Shown here one piece after another: positions 4,563-7,561 of a stretch of DNA of 7,561 nucleotides. Position 1 is the first letter of the stretch. The number at the start of each line of letters is the position of its first letter. The position numbers and the translations under genes are program-made. The notes below the pieces were generated by a model. That model saw only the letters and a program-made list of their open reading frames with translations, was not told the DNA's origin and searched no databases. Source of the stretch: Thermaceae bacterium (GTDB lineage: Bacteria > Deinococcota > Deinococci > Deinococcales > Marinithermaceae); assembly GCA_026989475.1 (NCBI GenBank), contig JALSJG010000270.1, forward strand, positions 1-7,561, read 5' to 3'.

Positions 4563-6917
4563 ATGGCCGAGGGGTATCTGTACCGACCGAAGCTGATCGC
4601 CCGGGTTCGACGGGCGCTGGCCGACGCGGCCGTGGTGCTCTGGGGCCCGCCGGGGTTCGGGAAGACCCTGCTTTTAAGGGAGGTGGCCCGGGCCGAGGGG
4701 ATGCCCTACCGCACCGAGCCCGGGGAGGAGCGGGCCGCCTACGACCTGGCGGAGCCGCCCGAGGCCTTCGTCCACGGGGCGGTCTACGCCCTTCCCCGCA
4801 GGCCCCCGGGGGGGCCGGAGCTTCGTCTTTTCGGCCCCGAGGCCCTCGCCTTCGCCGAGGCCGAGGTGCGCGAGCTCGCCCGGCGGCTCGGGGTCGGCCG
4901 GCTCGCCCGGGCGGGGGTCGAGCGGATCGGGGGCTGGCCGCTTTTGGTGCGGCGGGGGTTCGAGGCGGGGCGGGTGGGGCTCGCCGAGGAGCCGCTTAGG
5001 GGCCTCGTCGAGGGGTTCTTGGCCCGGCTTCGCCCGGAGGAGCGGGCGCTTTTATGGCTGCTCGGGGTCGCCCTGCCCGAGCCCGCCTGGCGCCGGGCGG
5101 GGTTTGGCGCGGCGCTCGACGGGCTGCTCGCGGGGGGATGGGCTCGGGGAGGCGCGCGGGTGGTTCCCCTTCCCGCCATCTTCCACTACTACCGCGAGGT
5201 GCACGGACCGCCGCCCTTTGCCGAGGTGGCCGCCGCCATCGAGGCCGCCCTCGAGCTCGACCCCGAGGCCGCCTTCGAGGCCTACCTCGCCTACCGCCGG
5301 CCGGAGGCGGGGCGGGCGTTCGAGCGGCTGGCCGAGCGGCTGGTAAGCGAGGGGGGGTTCGATCGGGCGGTGGAGGCCTGGCACCGGATCCCCAAGGCCC
5401 ACCGCACCCGGCGGGGGGCGCTCTATGTCGCCCAGGCCGAGCGGGGCCGGGGGTGGCTCGAGGACGCCCTGGCGCTCGCCCGTTTTGCGGCGGAGGAAGA
5501 GGCGCTTTTGCCCGAGGCGCGGGACGTCGAGGGCTCGGTGCTCATCCTCCTCGGGCGCTACCGGGAGGCGGTCCGCGCCTTTGCCGAAGGGCTCGAGCGC
5601 GCAAACCCCGAGCTCGCCCCCCGGATGCGGGCGGGGCTCGGGGCCGCGCTGATCCGGGACGGCCGCTTTCGGGAGGCGGCGGAGGTGCTCGAGGCGGTGG
5701 TGGGGGGGAAGCGTCCCCTCGACCCCCTGGTGCTCGCCCGGGTGGAGCACAACCTCGGGATCGCCCTCCACCACCTCGGCCACCTGGAGCGGGCGATCGC
5801 CGCCTACCGGGAGGCGCTTTGCCTGAAGGAAAACCAGGGGCCCCTGACCCAGGCGAACACCCTGCTCTCGATGGGCGAGGCGCTAAGGCTCCTCGGCCGC
5901 TTCGAGGAGGCCCACCGGGCGCTCAAGGCGGCCCTGGAAAAGGCCGAGGCCAGTCACGAGTACCGCGCGATCGGTTACGCCGCCCTCAACCTTGGCGACC
6001 TTTACGTGCAGGCGGGCTGGTTCGGGGAGGCCGAGGCCGCCTACCGCCGCGCGGAGGCGGCGCTCCGGCTGGGGGAGGACCCCTACGGGCTCGGGCTTTT
6101 GCACCTGGGGCGGGCCCGGCTCTACCGGCGGCAGGGGGCGCGCGCCAGCGCCCGGGTCGAGCTCGTGCGGGCCGAGGAGTTCTTGCGGCGCGGGGGCAGC
6201 CCCGCCGAGCTCGCCGAGGTCTACCTCGAGCGGGCCCTCCTCGGCGGCCCCTCCCGCCGCCGCTGGCTAAGGGAGGCGGAGGCCGCCGCGGCCGAGACCG
6301 AAAGCCAGCGGCTCCTCGCCTGGATCCGGGCGGAGCGGGTCCTCGCCGGGGACGCGGGGGAGGAGGCCGCGGCCTTCGCCGCGAGCTACGCCCTTTCCGA
6401 GGACCTTTTGCTTTTGCTCGAGGGGCGCTACCTGCCGGTCTGGGCCCGGGGGGGGACGGCGGGGCGGGCGGTGCTCGAGCGCCTGGCGCTCGGCGCCGGG
6501 CCGGTGCGGGTCTACAGCCTGGGGCGGCTCGCGGTATTCAAGGGGGAGGAGGTCCACCTTCCCACCATCAAGGAGCTTTGGGTCCTGCTCTTCCTCTGGG
6601 AGCGGCCGGGAGAGGACCCGAGCGTGCTTTTTAAAGACGCGAAGAACCCGGCCAAACGCCTCCAGATCGCGGTGCACCACCTGCGGAGCGCGCTCGGCGG
6701 GGACTGGGTGCGCTCGCACGCGGGCGGCTACCGGGCCGCGCCGTTGCCCGGCGTCTGGTGGGACGCGGCGATCCTGCGGGCGGCCGCGCGCCACGCGGGT
6801 CTCTCCCCGATCCGCGCCCTGGCCCGGGCCCTTTACCAGGGGCCCTTTGCCCCCGGGGCGCCCCTTTCCCGGGAGCGGCGGCGGTACGCGAGTATTTTTG
6901 GAAGGTTGGCAAGATAG
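4563..6917 (+). CDS. SARP-type transcriptional regulator with P-loop and TPR regions (784 aa)
   Basis: A large cytoplasmic regulator. Residues 28-35 (GPPGFGKT) are a Walker A motif. LRLFGPEALAFAEAEV (87-102) and GGWPLLVRR (123-131) resemble parts of MalT/LuxR-type STAND ATPases. No Walker B (hydrophobic run ending DD/DE) is visible and only about 50 residues separate these parts, so the ATPase core looks reduced. From about 285 to 560 there are TPR-like helical pairs (for example GRYREAVRAFAEGLERA, HLGHLERAIAAYREAL, GWFGEAEAAYRRAEAAL), probably a signal- or protein-binding scaffold. The C-terminus (about 647-735) is an OmpR/SARP winged helix: VRVYSLGRLAVFKGEE, KELWVLLFLWE, KRLQIAVHHLRSALG, then YRA at the wing. 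It is followed by a short BTAD-like stretch (ALYQGPFAPG, 756-765). The ATG at 4563 has no Shine-Dalgarno and an in-frame TAA at 4545, so the mRNA is probably nearly leaderless. The gene diverges from the lipoprotein operon, which suggests it regulates it. Confidence 0.9.
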   Translation: MAEGYLYRPKLIARVRRALADAAVVLWGPPGFGKTLLLREVARAEGMPYRTEPGEERAAYDLAEPPEAFVHGAVYALPRRPPGGPELRLFGPEALAFAEAEVRELARRLGVGRLARAGVERIGGWPLLVRRGFEAGRVGLAEEPLRGLVEGFLARLRPEERALLWLLGVALPEPAWRRAGFGAALDGLLAGGWARGGARVVPLPAIFHYYREVHGPPPFAEVAAAIEAALELDPEAAFEAYLAYRRPEAGRAFERLAERLVSEGGFDRAVEAWHRIPKAHRTRRGALYVAQAERGRGWLEDALALARFAAEEEALLPEARDVEGSVLILLGRYREAVRAFAEGLERANPELAPRMRAGLGAALIRDGRFREAAEVLEAVVGGKRPLDPLVLARVEHNLGIALHHLGHLERAIAAYREALCLKENQGPLTQANTLLSMGEALRLLGRFEEAHRALKAALEKAEASHEYRAIGYAALNLGDLYVQAGWFGEAEAAYRRAEAALRLGEDPYGLGLLHLGRARLYRRQGARASARVELVRAEEFLRRGGSPAELAEVYLERALLGGPSRRRWLREAEAAAAETESQRLLAWIRAERVLAGDAGEEAAAFAASYALSEDLLLLLEGRYLPVWARGGTAGRAVLERLALGAGPVRVYSLGRLAVFKGEEVHLPTIKELWVLLFLWERPGEDPSVLFKDAKNPAKRLQIAVHHLRSALGGDWVRSHAGGYRAAPLPGVWWDAAILRAAARHAGLSPIRALARALYQGPFAPGAPLSRERRRYASIFGRLAR

Positions 6918-6966
6918 CCCGCTAACAAGCTCAAAAGAAATGCGAAAACCAAGGGTAGAAATCGCT

Positions 6967-6994
6967 TTGGGAGGAGCTCGAGGGGTGGTATAAT
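6967..6994 (+). promoter_or_regulatory. Extended -10 promoter of gyrB
   Basis: TATAAT at 6989-6994 is a perfect -10, preceded by TG at 6986-6987 (extended -10). TTGGGA at 6967-6972 is a four-of-six -35 with 16-bp spacing. The predicted start near 7001 leaves a leader of about 40 nt with GAGGAG (7033-7038) before the ATG. The upstream stretch 6925-6960 is much more A-rich than the surroundings and could act as an UP element. I see no terminator hairpin between the regulator stop at 6917 and this promoter, so read-through into gyrB is possible. Confidence 0.8.
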
Positions 6995-7010
6995 GAACTT
7001 CGAGGGGTGG
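6978..7010 (+). repeat. 11-bp direct repeat flanking the gyrB -10 element
   Basis: TCGAGGGGTGG occurs exactly at 6978-6988 and again at 7000-7010, a 22-bp period (two helical turns). One copy lies between the -35 and -10 and the other over the predicted transcription start. The position suits an operator for repression or supercoiling-linked control, but no binding protein is known from the sequence. Confidence 0.6.
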
Positions 7011-7042
7011 CCCCGGGGGCCGCCCGTTTGCTGAGGAGACCA

Positions 7043-7561
7043 ATGGAAAGGTACGACGCTTCCAGCATCAAGGTGCTCAAAGGGCTCGAGGGCGTGCGCA
7101 AGCGTCCGGCGATGTACATCGCCGGCCTCGGCCCCGACGGCTACCACCAGCTGCTCTTTGAGATCCTCGACAACGCGGTGGACGAGGCCCTCGCCGGCTA
7201 TGCCCGCGAGATTCAGGTCACCCTGCACGAGGATGGCTCGGCGAGCGTAGAGGACGACGGCCGGGGGATCCCGGTGGACGTGATGCCGGGGGAGGGGCGG
7301 CCGGCGGTGGAGGTGATCTACACCGAGCTTCACGCCGGCGGCAAGTTCGACTCCGGCGCCTACAAGGTCTCGGGCGGGCTTCACGGGGTGGGGGCGAGCG
7401 TGGTCAACGCCCTCTCCGAGTGGACCGCGGTCGAGGTCTTCCGCGAGGGCAAGCACTACCGCCTCAAGTTCTCCCGGGGCCAGGTGGTCGAGCCCTTGCA
7501 CGAGGTGGGTAAGGTGCGGGGCAAGAAGACCGGCACCCGGGTCCGCGTCAAGCCCGACCCC
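7043..7561 (+). CDS. gyrB: DNA gyrase subunit B, N-terminal part (cut by window end)
   Basis: Encodes the ATPase subunit of DNA gyrase, which together with GyrA introduces negative supercoils into DNA in the cytoplasm. The 173 visible residues cover most of the GHKL (Bergerat) ATP-binding fold: YDASSIKVLKGLEGVRKRPAMYI (4-26) with the conserved RKRPAMYI block, motif N-I EILDNAVDEALAG (40-52), motif N-II EDDGRGIPV (70-78), YTELHAGGKF (93-102) and the ATP-lid motif GGLHGVGASVVNALS (111-125). E40 and N44 match the catalytic glutamate and the Mg-binding asparagine. A small oddity is MYIAG where most GyrB and ParE proteins have MYIG. The ATG at 7043 has GAGGAG 4 nt upstream. ParE is the alternative, but the close likeness to Thermus-type GyrB favours gyrase. 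The frame is open to the right edge, so the rest of the protein is outside the window. Confidence 0.96.
   Translation, partial: MERYDASSIKVLKGLEGVRKRPAMYIAGLGPDGYHQLLFEILDNAVDEALAGYAREIQVTLHEDGSASVEDDGRGIPVDVMPGEGRPAVEVIYTELHAGGKFDSGAYKVSGGLHGVGASVVNALSEWTAVEVFREGKHYRLKFSRGQVVEPLHEVGKVRGKKTGTRVRVKPDP

Noticed and set aside
5052..5783. 243-aa minus-strand open frame opposite the regulator
   Set aside because: Pro/Gly/Leu-rich antisense shadow without a ribosome site or domain.
5054..6634. 526-aa plus-strand open frame inside the regulator gene
   Set aside because: Almost pure Gly/Arg/Pro/Ala sequence in another frame of the regulator, whose own frame has recognisable domains from end to end.
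7009..7022. GC palindrome in the gyrB leader as a terminator or attenuator
   Set aside because: The inverted repeat has practically no loop and no following U tract; it is too small to claim a function.
6267..7043. 258-aa minus-strand open frame crossing the gyrB promoter
   Set aside because: It spans the gyrB promoter and the regulator's winged helix in antisense and has no protein-like features.

Overview
The window is a GC-rich bacterial chromosome segment. The base composition, the GyrB sequence, the frequent CTT-TTG leucine pairs and a regulator starting with almost no leader all fit the Deinococcota, most likely a Thermales lineage (Thermus, Meiothermus or Oceanithermus type). This is an inference from sequence style; no database was searched.

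Layout. Positions 1-4428 carry four minus-strand genes, each starting with a lipoprotein signal peptide (hydrophobic segment plus LAAC or LAGC lipobox). From upstream to downstream they are: a beta-propeller-like lipoprotein (4428-3146) that needs a one-base frame correction near 3383-3397; a beta-rich lipoprotein (3120-1861); a diverged paralogue of it (1733-519); and a lipoprotein with a Pro/Ala/Val-rich linker that runs off the left edge (418-1). Two GC-rich hairpins with U tracts (1813-1845 and 473-501) split them into three transcription units. Positions 4563-6917 on the plus strand, divergent from the lipoproteins, encode a 784-aa regulator: an N-terminal P-loop segment, a TPR-type helical middle and a C-terminal SARP/OmpR-like winged helix followed by a short BTAD-like stretch. 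Downstream, behind an extended -10 promoter, gyrB starts at 7043 and is cut by the right edge.

How it may work together. The most interesting signal is a heptamer direct repeat with 10-11 bp period, of the type TTTAACC-N3/4-CTTAAMC on the minus strand. It lies upstream of the partial lipoprotein gene (458-475) and of the propeller/lipoprotein operon (4475-4491). In both cases a -10-like hexamer can be placed 11 nt downstream and there is no convincing -35. A third, similar copy (4542-4559) abuts the start codon of the regulator. SARP-family activators are known to bind heptameric direct repeats of about 11-bp period just upstream of the -10. The simplest hypothesis is that the divergent regulator activates its neighbouring surface lipoprotein genes and controls itself. 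A PhoB/PhoP-type response regulator is the main alternative, since Pho boxes have a similar TTAA-containing direct-repeat form. What the lipoproteins do is not evident from sequence.
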